A stretch of DNA of 13,965 nt from Eubacteriales Family XIII. Incertae Sedis bacterium (GCA_031283865.1 JAITAX010000102.1:1-13965), one strand, 5' to 3'. Shown: positions 1 through 7,395, counted from the first letter of the stretch. Notes: generated by a model from the sequence alone, not told the origin. Program-made: numbers and translations.

Positions 1-4
1 AAGT

Positions 5-22
5 ATGTTGCCCGGGCAACAT
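5..22. repeat. 18-bp perfect palindrome, possible terminator or operator
   Basis: The sequence ATGTTGCCCGGGCAACAT equals its own reverse complement. On the plus strand it is followed by TTTTG, AAAA and then eight T, so as RNA it could form a 7-bp stem with a CCGG loop plus a U-rich tail. That would suit an intrinsic terminator for a plus-strand gene lying left of the window. A gapless palindrome of this kind could equally be a dimeric repressor operator. Nothing visible in the window decides between the two. Confidence 0.4.
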
Positions 23-138
23 TTTGAAAATTTTTTTTGTAATATCAATATGTTATGAATTTGAGCGGAAGAGATATTATTGCTCATCTTTTACAGTTTC
101 AAGAGCAAAACGCATGCGAAACGCCCACTTAAAGGCAT

Positions 139-185
139 AAAAAAGACAAACCCATTTTTAACTAAGTTAAAAAGTAGGTTTGTCT
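139..185 (-). terminator. Intrinsic terminator of the tRNA-Ser gene
   Basis: Read on the minus strand, the stem AGACAAACC/GGTTTGTCT (177-185 with 144-152) is perfect over 9 bp. After a small internal loop it continues as an inner 8-bp stem (166-173 with 155-162) closed by a 3-nt loop. Five T follow at once (143-139). It begins 3 nt after the encoded CCA of the tRNA. There is no T-run on the plus-strand side, so it acts for the minus strand only. Confidence 0.9.
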
Positions 186-188
186 GCT

Positions 189-280
189 TGGCGGAGAAGA
201 TGGGATTCGAACCCATGCACCGGTAACCCGATCTAACGGTTTAGCAAACCGTCCTCTTCAACCTGCTTGAGTACTTCTCC
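189..280 (-). tRNA. tRNA-Ser with anticodon GCU, CCA encoded
   Basis: This tRNA decodes serine AGC and AGU codons. The minus strand folds as a class II tRNA. The acceptor stem is GGAGAAG (280-274) with CTTCTCC (199-193). The D stem is CTC/GAG. The anticodon stem ACGGT/ACCGT holds the loop TTGCTAA, with anticodon GCT at 245-243. A long variable arm has stem ATCGG/CCGGT around GTTA. The T arm is ATGGG-TTCGAAT-CCCAT. The discriminator base is G (192), as serine tRNAs use, and CCA is encoded at 191-189. The long variable arm and the G discriminator both support serine. It has its own promoter (332-359) and terminator (139-185). Confidence 0.97.
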
Positions 281-331
281 GCGTTCCGCGATCCCGGTTG
301 CGCCGCAGCGCGTCGTGATCGCAACGCATTT

Positions 332-359
332 ATTGTACCATATTCTCACCGTCTGTCAA
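332..359 (-). promoter_or_regulatory. Sigma-A type promoter for tRNA-Ser
   Basis: On the minus strand a perfect -35 box TTGACA (359-354) is followed after 16 nt by TACAAT (337-332), one base off the TATAAT consensus. The predicted start near 325 gives a 5' leader of about 45 nt before the tRNA at 280. The flanking sequence at 360-415 is AT-rich, which suits a strong upstream region. This is the clearest promoter in the window. Confidence 0.85.
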
Positions 360-424
360 GGTGTTCGGTGAAATTCGCATGTTTCAAAATTTTATATTTT
401 ATTGTAAATTATTCAAAATTCTCA

Positions 425-467
425 CGCTTCGTTCCGCGCTCCCCATCCCGTTGCGCGCGCGAAAGCG
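425..467 (-). terminator. Weak hairpin after the protease gene, possible terminator
   Basis: Shortly after the S41 protease stop codon the minus strand can pair CGCTTTCG (467-460) with CGAAGCG (431-425), one base bulged, and then GCGCG with CGCGC (459-455 with 439-435). The downstream side is AT-rich (TGAGAATTTTG) but lacks a continuous T-run. It could end the long leftward transcription unit ahead of the tRNA promoter, or it may be only a chance GC-rich fold. Confidence 0.3.
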
Positions 468-478
468 TCCTTGCGCCC

Positions 479-1945
479 TCACCGCCCGCGCAGCAGTTCA
501 ATGGCCTTTGCGAGCTGCGGATCCTCGCCGGATGGGTCGATGCCCGCCGCGTATTTGGCGCAAGCTTCGTCCAGATACGCCATCGTGCCGTAGTCCAAGA
601 CGCCGTAGGGACTGAGCCCGGCGGAGCTTTGAAAGCGCTTCACGGCCGCCTCGGTGGCGGCGTCCATCTCACCCGTGACGGTCACTTCATAGCCGAGGAG
701 CGACAGCCTCTGCTGCGCGCCGAACACGTTCAGCCCGATATCGCCGAGGCGCGGCTTCAGCTTTTCGCTCATGGGCGCAAACGCCGCGTATTGCTCCGCG
801 ATCTCCGCGACCGCCTCTGCGGGCAAGGGCATGGGTACATAGTAGTCGGGACGGATCCCGGCCCGGTCCACGGGGTGCTTGGCCGGCGTTTCGAAATAGA
901 AAGTGGACAGCTTGAGGGACGCGCCGTCCGCGAGGCTGAACATGGTCTGCCCGACGCCCTTGCCGTAGGTGGTCGTTCCGACGAGCTTCGCGACGCCGCT
1001 GTCCTGCAGCGCGCCCGCAAGAATCTCAGATGCGCTGGCCGAGCCGCCGTTGATCAGCAGCACGACGGGCATTTTCGCGGGGTGCTTGCCGGAGGCCCTT
1101 TGGACGGCGACCAGATTGCCCTTGTGCCGAAAATACGTGATCGCACCCTCCGGCATGAGCTGCTCGGCCACGTTCACGACCGTTTCAACCAGCCCCCCGG
1201 GATTGTTGCGCACATCGAGGATCAGCGAGGTCGCGCCGGCCTTGACAAGTTCGTCCTTTATGCGGATGAACTCCGCGTCGGAATCGTCGTCAAAGCTGAG
1301 GATTCTGATGTAGCCGATGCCGCCGTCGAGCAGCTCACCGTCCACCGAAGCCATATGAATCTGTTCGCGCACGAGCGTATACGAAAGCTCCCGTCCCGCG
1401 CGATCAAAGACGATGTTGACGCGCGTACCCGCCTCGCCGCGAATCAGCAGGATCACCTCGGACATGGATTTCCCCTGCACCGAAACGCCGTCCACGCTCT
1501 TGATGACATCGCCGGTCATGACGCCCGCCTTGCCGGCCGGGGTTTCGGGAATCGCCGCCACGACGCGGATGCCGTCGTCATACTCCTCAAGGCTCAGCCC
1601 GACGCCGGAGAAAGTCCCGAGCACATCCGACACAAAATCGTCACCCGCGCCTTGCTCGGCGTAATACACGCTGTACGGGTCGTCCAAACTGTCGATGACG
1701 CCCGCATAGGCACCGTCGAGCAGCGTTTTGTAATCCACCTTGTCCTTGTATTCATCTTCTATGGTCTGAATGTACGCTTTCAACAGTTCCAAGCGCGCAT
1801 CCAGATAGGCCGCGTCCTCGGCGCTCGCCGACGCGCCGTAACTCCAATACATCGACCCCAGAAATGTTACCGAGGTGATCACCATAGCGGCAATCGTGAT
1901 GATCGCGATGATTCGCGCGATTCGTTTCGTCGTTCGTGGATTCAT
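479..1945 (-). CDS. S41 family carboxy-terminal processing protease with PDZ and peptidoglycan-binding domains
   Basis: This is a CtpA/CtpB-type serine protease of 488 aa, anchored in the membrane and acting outside it. An N-terminal hydrophobic segment (about 9-31) follows basic residues and serves as signal anchor. A PDZ domain covers about 113-195, and the S41 catalytic domain about 200-370. The catalytic serine is S304 in GGSASASEI. The general-base lysine is K329 in TYGKG, and Q333 lies four residues later, the spacing known from B. subtilis CtpB. A peptidoglycan-binding type 1 domain follows (about 398-460), so it probably works at the cell wall. The ATG has a full AGGAGG at 1951-1956, 5 nt upstream. 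It lies 25 nt after the DUF1934 gene and is last in the run. In spore formers such proteases activate SpoIVFB or sigma-K signalling, but nothing here shows that role. Substrates are unknown. Confidence 0.95.
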   Translation of the reverse strand: MNPRTTKRIARIIAIITIAAMVITSVTFLGSMYWSYGASASAEDAAYLDARLELLKAYIQTIEDEYKDKVDYKTLLDGAYAGVIDSLDDPYSVYYAEQGAGDDFVSDVLGTFSGVGLSLEEYDDGIRVVAAIPETPAGKAGVMTGDVIKSVDGVSVQGKSMSEVILLIRGEAGTRVNIVFDRAGRELSYTLVREQIHMASVDGELLDGGIGYIRILSFDDDSDAEFIRIKDELVKAGATSLILDVRNNPGGLVETVVNVAEQLMPEGAITYFRHKGNLVAVQRASGKHPAKMPVVLLINGGSASASEILAGALQDSGVAKLVGTTTYGKGVGQTMFSLADGASLKLSTFYFETPAKHPVDRAGIRPDYYVPMPLPAEAVAEIAEQYAAFAPMSEKLKPRLGDIGLNVFGAQQRLSLLGYEVTVTGEMDAATEAAVKRFQSSAGLSPYGVLDYGTMAYLDEACAKYAAGIDPSGEDPQLAKAIELLRGR

Positions 1946-1970
1946 ATTCGCCTCCTCTATCAGTTACGAT

Positions 1971-2399
1971 TCAAATAATCTCTATCTTCAGGCGGCTGCG
2001 GCTTTCCGCAAGCCCCTTTAAGCAGATGTTGTAATCTATGGACAGATAGCCGGACGCGTCTTTGCGCTCGATATTGTCCTCGACGGAATTTGTCAGGACC
2101 TCCATCTCAATCGAACCGAAAGGCGTGTCGTAATAGCCCTTGAATCTTCTGCCCTGCTCAAATTCGATGGCGGTGTCCACGCCTATGAGGCTGCCGTAAC
2201 GCTCCATCTTGATCTTGCCGTCCGCAATGCGCAGGCTCGTCGTGCAGCCCTCTATGCCGGAAAGCTCGCTTTCGGCATACGAAAGCAGAACGGAACCCTT
2301 ATCCTCGGCGTATTTCCCCTCGGTGATAAATTCCATGGGTTCATCGCCCGCATCACGCGTTATTTGACTTCCTATTATTTTTAGCATAATATCTTTCAT
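1971..2399 (-). CDS. DUF1934 (YwiB-like) beta-barrel protein
   Basis: This small 142-aa protein matches the pattern of the DUF1934/YwiB family known from Bacillota. It has an N-terminal strand (LKIIGSQ), then ITEGKYAEDKGSVLLSY, a central GCTTSLRIADGKIKMERYGS segment, YYDTPFGSIEMEV and the closing YNICLKGL...SRLKIEI. The family is predicted to form a calycin-like barrel, and its function is unknown. There is no signal peptide or membrane segment. The start is uncertain: ATG at 2399 overlaps the end of ddl by 47 bp, while ATG at 2387 (MLKIIGSQ) overlaps by 35 bp. Neither has a good ribosome site at normal spacing, so translation may depend on ribosomes finishing ddl. The protease gene follows after 25 nt. 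Confidence 0.85.
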   Translation of the reverse strand: MKDIMLKIIGSQITRDAGDEPMEFITEGKYAEDKGSVLLSYAESELSGIEGCTTSLRIADGKIKMERYGSLIGVDTAIEFEQGRRFKGYYDTPFGSIEMEVLTNSVEDNIERKDASGYLSIDYNICLKGLAESRSRLKIEII

Positions 2400-3429
2400 A
2401 GCCCAGCCCGATAATCCTTTCGATCAGAACCTCATACGTCACGCCGGCCTCACGCCACAGCAAAGGGAACATGCTGTAAGCCGTAAAGCCGGGAATCGTG
2501 TTGATTTCGTTCAGAAAGACCTTGCCGTTCTTACGGTCCAGAAAAAAGTCAATGCGCGCAAAGCCTTCTGCGTTCAAGGCCGTATAGGCCCTCTTCGCAA
2601 GCGCTTCAACCGTCGCCGCCGTTTCGCGAGAAATATCTGCGGGGATAAAAAGCTTCGTGGCGCCGCCGCGGTACTTGGAATCGTAGTCGTAAAACTCCGC
2701 CTCGGGTACGATCTCGCCGACGGCGGACGCCGCGGCTTCTTCGTTTCCGATGAGACCGATCTCCAGCTCCCTGCAATCCACGCCCTCCTCCAAGATCAGC
2801 CTGCCGTCGTGCAGAAAGGCCCGCTCGATTGCGTCCCGCAAGGACGCCGCGTCGTGGGCCTTGCCGACGCCGACGCTGGAGCCGAGGTTGGCCGGCTTCA
2901 CGAAGATCGGATAGCCGAGCAAGCGCGCAACGCGTTCGCGTTCGCCCGCGGGATTCTCCGCATACGCGCGCCGCAGCAGCGTCGTATGCCGGCATACGGG
3001 CAGACCCGCGCGCATCCACAGCTCGCGCGTGAAGATCTTGTCCATCGCGACAGCCGAGGCCGTGACGCCGCAGCCGCTGTACGGCAGATCCAGCATCTCA
3101 AAGAGGCCCTGCACCTTGCCGTCCTCCCCGTAAGGGCCGTGCAGGACGGGAAAGGCGAAGTCAAGAAGCTCGGGCAGATGCCCCGGATTGAGCGCGCGCC
3201 GCACGCCGTCGCTGCCGTCCGGAATCAGCGTTCTGACGCGGGGATCGTCCAAACGCTCTATGCCCTCCGGGATCTCCCCGATCAAGAACCAGCGGCCCTC
3301 TTTGTTGATGCCGATCGGCACGGGATCGTACTTCGCCCTGTCGATCGCCCCGATGACCGAGGCCGCCGAAAGGACGGACACCTCGTGTTCCTCCGACCGA
3401 CCGCCGAACAGAATACCCAATCTAATCAT
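2353..3429 (-). CDS. ddl: D-alanine--D-alanine ligase
   Basis: This enzyme joins two D-alanines with ATP to make the dipeptide end of the peptidoglycan precursor, in the cytoplasm. The 358-aa protein carries the N-terminal GGRSEEHEVS loop with catalytic E14. The ATP-grasp core follows, with VKPANLGSSVG (S184) and the omega loop FYDYDSKY (Y253). The metal ligands are D294 in RIDFF and E308 and N310 in LNEINTIPG. Y253 aligns with Tyr216 of E. coli DdlB; D-lactate-using ligases carry Phe there, so D-Ala-D-Ala is the expected product. A TTG at 3435 would add two residues. I prefer ATG at 3429 because the protein then begins MIRLGILFGG like its relatives. The pgcA stop lies 17 nt upstream. About 12 residues run past the usual family end and overlap the next gene. 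Confidence 0.97.
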   Translation of the reverse strand: MIRLGILFGGRSEEHEVSVLSAASVIGAIDRAKYDPVPIGINKEGRWFLIGEIPEGIERLDDPRVRTLIPDGSDGVRRALNPGHLPELLDFAFPVLHGPYGEDGKVQGLFEMLDLPYSGCGVTASAVAMDKIFTRELWMRAGLPVCRHTTLLRRAYAENPAGERERVARLLGYPIFVKPANLGSSVGVGKAHDAASLRDAIERAFLHDGRLILEEGVDCRELEIGLIGNEEAAASAVGEIVPEAEFYDYDSKYRGGATKLFIPADISRETAATVEALAKRAYTALNAEGFARIDFFLDRKNGKVFLNEINTIPGFTAYSMFPLLWREAGVTYEVLIERIIGLGYERYYAKNNRKSNNA

Positions 3430-3446
3430 GTCCAAACCCTACAGTC

Positions 3447-5267
3447 CTATATGATGCCGTCGACCAGCGCGCCGATCTCCTCACGCAGCGCCTGCGCCGC
3501 CGAGGCCGAAGCCTCCCGCGTCGCGCCCGAAACGGCCAGATATATCTTCAACTTGGGTTCCGTACCCGAGGGCCGCGCGATGACGCTGCTCCCGTCCGAG
3601 AATACAAATTCAAGCACATCCGCCTTGGGCAAATCTATGCCGCTCTCGCACCCGTCCGCCACGCGCCTGCGCGACGAGAGGCAGTCCGCCGTTTCCGCGA
3701 CGGGCGCGTGAAAAAGTTCCTGCGGCGACCGTTCCCTGAGGGCGCGCATAATGCGCCCGATGCGCTTCATGCCGCTCTCGCCGACCATGGCAAATTCGAG
3801 CAGCACATTCTCAAAAAACCCATAACTGCGGTAGATCTCCTCCAATCGGTCTATGAGCGTGTGCCTTTCCTCCTTGCAGGAGGCCGCGAGTTCCGCGATC
3901 AACACGCAGGCGTTAACGGCGTCCTTGTCGCGCACATGCGTACCCGACATATAGCCGCAGCTCTCCTCGAAGCCGAAGATATAGCGCTCCGCCTCGCCCT
4001 TTTCCTCGAGCCGCGTGATTTCCCGCCCGATGAACTTGAAGCCCGTGAGGACGTTGATCATCTCCACGCCGTAGCGCGCCGCCACGACTGCGGCCAAAGG
4101 GCTCGACACGATGGTTTTGACGGCGACGGGGTTCTTCGGCATCGTGCCGGCCGCCTCCCGCGACCTGCAGATGAAGTCCAGCAGCAGGATGCCGACCTCA
4201 TTGCCCGTCAGCAGCCTGTACGCGCCCTCGTGCAGCACGGCAACGCCCACCCTGTCGCAATCCGGATCGGTAGCCATGAGGATGTCCGGAGGCCGCCCCT
4301 CCGCGCGCAGGCGTTCGCAGAGCGCAAGTCCCCGCGCGAGGGCCTCTTTCTTCTCGGGGTTCGGATAGGGGCAGGTCGGAAACGCGCCGTCGGGGTTCTC
4401 CTGCTCCCGCACGATGTGCAGATCCGTCAAGCCGATCACGGCGAGCGCGCGCCGGACCGGGAGATTCCCCGTTCCGTTCAATGGCGTATAGACGGCGGAA
4501 AATCCCGAGAAGTTCCGCTTCCCCATCGAGAGCGCCAGAACGGCGTCGATGTAGGCATCCATGACGCTTTCCGGGAGGATCGTGAGGCGCGCCGCGCCGT
4601 CGCCCGCACAGCGCGCGGCCGCAAGGCGTTCCGCAAAGGCGCCGTCGAAATCCGAGGCGCAGGTCTTGACCTCCCCGAAGATATCCACCCGTTCGATGCG
4701 GGCCGCAATCGCGTCCGCCTCCTCGGGCAGGCTCTGCTCCCCCGCCGCATCGTACACCTTATACCCGTTGTATTCTTTCGTATTGTGGCTGGCCGTAATC
4801 ATCACGCCCGCGTCGCAGCCGCAGTGCCGCACGGCGAAAGAGAGCGCCGGCGTCGGCGCCAAGCGCGGGTAGATGTACACGTCTATGCCGTTCGCAAGCA
4901 GCACGCAAGCCGTTTCAAAGGCAAAGACGTCCGATTGTATCCGATTGTCGTATCCGATTGCGACCGACGGTCTCTTCCCGCCGGCCGTATCGCGTTTTTC
5001 ATCGTTGATATAGTTCGCGAGGCCCTGCGTAATGCGCCGCACCGTGTATATGTTCATGCGGTTGGAACCCGCGCCGAGTATGCCGCGCATACCGGCCGTT
5101 CCGAACTCGAGGTCCCTGTAAAACCTGTCGTTCAACGCGTCCGCAGCCGCGCCGGAGGACGCGCGCACCGCAGCTTGTTCCAGAGCGGAAAGCTCCGCGC
5201 GAAGCGCCGCCTCCAAATCCGGCTGCGCGAGCCAGAGCCTGAGTTTCTCTGTAATTTCGTTTGTCAT
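3447..5267 (-). CDS. pgcA: Phosphoglucomutase (alpha-D-phosphohexomutase)
   Basis: This enzyme interconverts glucose-6-phosphate and glucose-1-phosphate, supplying UDP-glucose for wall polymers and glycolipids. All four phosphohexomutase signatures are present in the 606-aa protein: the phosphoserine loop TASHN with S160, the metal loop DPDCDRVG (D334, D336, D338), the sugar-recognition GFEES (432-436) and the phosphate-binding RPSGTEP (565-571). The length and N-terminal RFYRDLEFGTAGMRG fit the PgcA/YhxB branch of Bacillota. A TTG at 5294 would extend the frame by 9 codons. I chose ATG at 5267, which has AGGG 8 nt upstream and leaves 4 nt to the preceding stop codon. Phosphomannomutase activity cannot be excluded from sequence. 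The ddl gene follows after 17 nt. Confidence 0.95.
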   Translation of the reverse strand: MTNEITEKLRLWLAQPDLEAALRAELSALEQAAVRASSGAAADALNDRFYRDLEFGTAGMRGILGAGSNRMNIYTVRRITQGLANYINDEKRDTAGGKRPSVAIGYDNRIQSDVFAFETACVLLANGIDVYIYPRLAPTPALSFAVRHCGCDAGVMITASHNTKEYNGYKVYDAAGEQSLPEEADAIAARIERVDIFGEVKTCASDFDGAFAERLAAARCAGDGAARLTILPESVMDAYIDAVLALSMGKRNFSGFSAVYTPLNGTGNLPVRRALAVIGLTDLHIVREQENPDGAFPTCPYPNPEKKEALARGLALCERLRAEGRPPDILMATDPDCDRVGVAVLHEGAYRLLTGNEVGILLLDFICRSREAAGTMPKNPVAVKTIVSSPLAAVVAARYGVEMINVLTGFKFIGREITRLEEKGEAERYIFGFEESCGYMSGTHVRDKDAVNACVLIAELAASCKEERHTLIDRLEEIYRSYGFFENVLLEFAMVGESGMKRIGRIMRALRERSPQELFHAPVAETADCLSSRRRVADGCESGIDLPKADVLEFVFSDGSSVIARPSGTEPKLKIYLAVSGATREASASAAQALREEIGALVDGII

Positions 5268-5271
5268 CTCG

Positions 5272-6240
5272 TTAACCCTGCCTTTCGGCGGCAAAAGCCG
5301 CAGGCGCGTCCGTTCGACGGTCTATGCAGTAATTGCTCCCGGCCATGCGCTTCAGCTTCTTCTTCAACTCAGCCGCGATATCGCTGATGATGAGGTAATT
5401 GTCCAGATTGCGAATCTGATTCGTCGCCACCGCGATTGAGATGCTCATAAGCGGGAACACCTCCACCTCGCCCCGGCGATTTGTGGTTTTGACGCAGAGC
5501 GCTTTCAGATCCTCTTCATTGTAAAAATCCCGTATCTTTTCGTCAAACAGCGCGATGATTTCCTCGCAGATTTTCGAAACCTTGTCCGGCGTCGTGACAA
5601 AAAGAAAATCATCCCCGCCGATATGCCCCGTAAAATCGTCCGCATTCCCCCAGAGCCGCAGTTGATCGCGCAGGATGTCGGCTGTCAAAACGATGACCCT
5701 GTCCCCCCTCGAAAAGCTGTATGCGTCGTTGTAGGCCTTGAAATTGTCCAAATCCACATAGCCCACCGCGAACTTGTCACCCTTGCTGATGCGGCTCACG
5801 ATCTCCCGCTGTATCTCTATGTTCCCGGGGAGCCCCGTCAGCGGATTGGCGTTTCTGTTTCTGTCGATGCGGCGCAGCAGATTTTTGATGCGATTGATCA
5901 GCTCGCGGTTGTTGAAAGGTTTCGTTATGTAATCGTCCGCGCCGAGTTCAAGTCCGAGCAGGATATCCTCCTGCCTGTCGGACGAGGTAATCATGATGAT
6001 GGGCATTAGGTTGTTGCTATCCGATTCCCGCAGGATGCGGCAGACCTCAAACCCGCTCATGCCGCGCAAAACGCCGTCGAGCAGGACGAGGTCCGGCTTC
6101 TCCCGCTTGACCGCCTCGATTCCCTCTTCGCCGTCATTCGCTTCCGCCACCTCGTATTCGGAGGCCAGCACCGTGCGCAGCTGTCCCCGGAAAAACGGGC
6201 TGTCGTCAATCACCAAAATCTTCTTCACCGCTCTTATCAC
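5272..6240 (-). CDS. Response regulator with receiver and GGDEF domains
   Basis: This 322-aa cytoplasmic signalling protein has a receiver domain at about 5-125 with acidic pair D12 and D13, phosphoacceptor D55, T85 and K107 (TKP). A GGDEF domain follows at about 132-305 with NPLTGLPGN, DLDNFKAYND and the signature GHIGGDDF (208-212). The canonical fourth residue E is D here. The inhibitory RxxD site five residues upstream is NADD (199-202), so product inhibition through the I-site is not expected. It may make c-di-GMP weakly, or it may bind or signal without synthesis. No histidine kinase is visible nearby. GTG at 6240 gives the longest form. GTG at 6228 would start MKKILVIDD, as most receivers do, and neither has an ideal ribosome site. 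It lies between ispE (30-nt gap) and pgcA (4 nt). Confidence 0.93.
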   Translation of the reverse strand: MIRAVKKILVIDDSPFFRGQLRTVLASEYEVAEANDGEEGIEAVKREKPDLVLLDGVLRGMSGFEVCRILRESDSNNLMPIIMITSSDRQEDILLGLELGADDYITKPFNNRELINRIKNLLRRIDRNRNANPLTGLPGNIEIQREIVSRISKGDKFAVGYVDLDNFKAYNDAYSFSRGDRVIVLTADILRDQLRLWGNADDFTGHIGGDDFLFVTTPDKVSKICEEIIALFDEKIRDFYNEEDLKALCVKTTNRRGEVEVFPLMSISIAVATNQIRNLDNYLIISDIAAELKKKLKRMAGSNYCIDRRTDAPAAFAAERQG

Positions 6241-6270
6241 CCTATCCCACTTAATCGCCCGTTTGAAAGG

Positions 6271-7260
6271 CTACAGCAAGTCCGCCATCCAAACGGCGCT
6301 TTCCGTGCGCCGCAAGGCGTTAAACGCGGTTTCACAGGCGGTGCGATCCCTGTACCACGCGAACACCGAAGAACCGCTGCCGCTCATAAGCGCGCATTCG
6401 GCGCGTTCGTCCGCCGCCAGTCTCGCTTTCATATCCGCAATCTCAGGATACTCTTTTAGGACAGTAATTTCAAGTACGTTAATCATGTTTTTTCTGATTT
6501 GCCCACTGTCGCCTGTTTTGACACCGGCTACGAGCGCTTCCGTATCGGGCCGCAGCGCTACAGCCGAAAGATCGAAGCCCGCGTAGACGGCGGCGGTCGA
6601 CAGTGCCGCAGCGGGTTTTGCCACGATCACGCGGCCCCGCAGCGACGGGAGCGGCGTCAGTTTCTCCCCCATCCCCTCGGCGAGAGCGCAGGCCGCCGCA
6701 AAACCGCCCTGCAAGCCGAGCGCCCGCTGCAGCGCCGCCTGTCCCATAACGCAAAACGGAACATCGGCGCCTATGCGAAAACCGAGTTCCATCAAGCTTT
6801 GCAAGCGATCAGCGGCCTCGTCCGGCAGCGATGTTTCCTGCGGCGCGCACAGCTTGGCAAGGGCCAGAAGCACAGCAGCCGCGTTCCCGCTGCCGCCCGC
6901 AAGGCCCGCCGCAAGCGGAATCCGCTTTCGCAGCCGGATTGCGACGCTTCCGCAGAACTGCGGGGCAAAGGCCGCGAAAAAGGCCCGCGCCGCCCGCACC
7001 GCGAGGTTTCGCTCGTCCGTCGGGAGTTCCTCAAAGCCCGCGCCCTCCGTCTGCGCCGACAGCGTAACCCGAACGCCCGCGCCGCCCCGCCGCAGGGAAA
7101 CCCGCACCGTATCGAACAGGTCGATCTGCTGCATCACGGTCCTTATGCGGTGATAGCCGTTCGGCAGCTTGCCGAGGATGTCAATGGAAAGGTTGATCTT
7201 CGCGTAGGACTTCAGCGTGATCGCCCGGCCGACGCGGGGCGTCGCTTCGTCTTCGTTCAT
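6271..7260 (-). CDS. ispE: 4-diphosphocytidyl-2-C-methyl-D-erythritol kinase
   Basis: IspE phosphorylates CDP-methylerythritol at the 2-hydroxyl in the non-mevalonate (MEP) isoprenoid pathway, which supplies undecaprenyl carriers for wall synthesis. The 329-aa GHMP kinase shows the substrate segment SYAKINL (K21), the ATP-binding glycine loop PLAAGLAGGSGNAA (115-128), the catalytic aspartate D166 in GADVPF, and the C-terminal GHMP motif MSGSGSSVF (292-300). The N-terminus has about 13 residues more than many homologues, but ATG at 7260 is the only standard start before the conserved core. Its upstream AAGAAG is a weak ribosome site. A 135-nt GC-rich gap separates it from the upstream gene, and the receiver-GGDEF gene follows after 30 nt. 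Confidence 0.96.
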   Translation of the reverse strand: MNEDEATPRVGRAITLKSYAKINLSIDILGKLPNGYHRIRTVMQQIDLFDTVRVSLRRGGAGVRVTLSAQTEGAGFEELPTDERNLAVRAARAFFAAFAPQFCGSVAIRLRKRIPLAAGLAGGSGNAAAVLLALAKLCAPQETSLPDEAADRLQSLMELGFRIGADVPFCVMGQAALQRALGLQGGFAAACALAEGMGEKLTPLPSLRGRVIVAKPAAALSTAAVYAGFDLSAVALRPDTEALVAGVKTGDSGQIRKNMINVLEITVLKEYPEIADMKARLAADERAECALMSGSGSSVFAWYRDRTACETAFNALRRTESAVWMADLL

Positions 7261-7395
7261 ATTCTTCTTCGTTCGTATCGGTTCCGAGTTTGCTCCGCGC
7301 GCGCGGCGGGGCGGCGGACAGGACCCGCGACGGCCGCGGCCGCTCCCCCAAGGAGGGGCGGATCGGTTGACGGCTGTCGGCGGCGGGATCGCGCG
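7261..7395. other. Very GC-rich intergenic spacer with hairpins
   Basis: This is the longest gap in the leftward gene run between tadA's partner and ispE. It contains a 12-bp perfect palindrome CGGCCGCGGCCG (7331-7342), and a 20-nt imperfect hairpin at 7341-7360 (CCCC/GGGG core). I see no T-run after either and no recognisable -35/-10 pair. It may be a processing site, a folded 5' leader for ispE, or simply unselected spacer. Confidence 0.4.

Noticed and set aside
55..132. 25-codon open frame on the plus strand starting MNLSGRDII
   Set aside because: No ribosome site precedes the ATG, the upstream sequence is a T-rich tract, and no family is recognisable. It is the length expected by chance.
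368..1978. 536-aa plus-strand open frame antisense to the protease gene
   Set aside because: It is a shadow of the S41 protease frame. Its translation is low-complexity Arg/His/Ala-rich sequence without family motifs, a common effect of GC-rich codon use.
3708..5387. 559-aa plus-strand open frame antisense to pgcA
   Set aside because: It is a shadow frame over a gene with all phosphohexomutase motifs. The translation is Arg-rich and lacks domains.
7341..7360. Hairpin considered as a terminator after the membrane protein gene
   Set aside because: The stem has mismatches and the minus-strand sequence that follows is GC-rich with no T-run.
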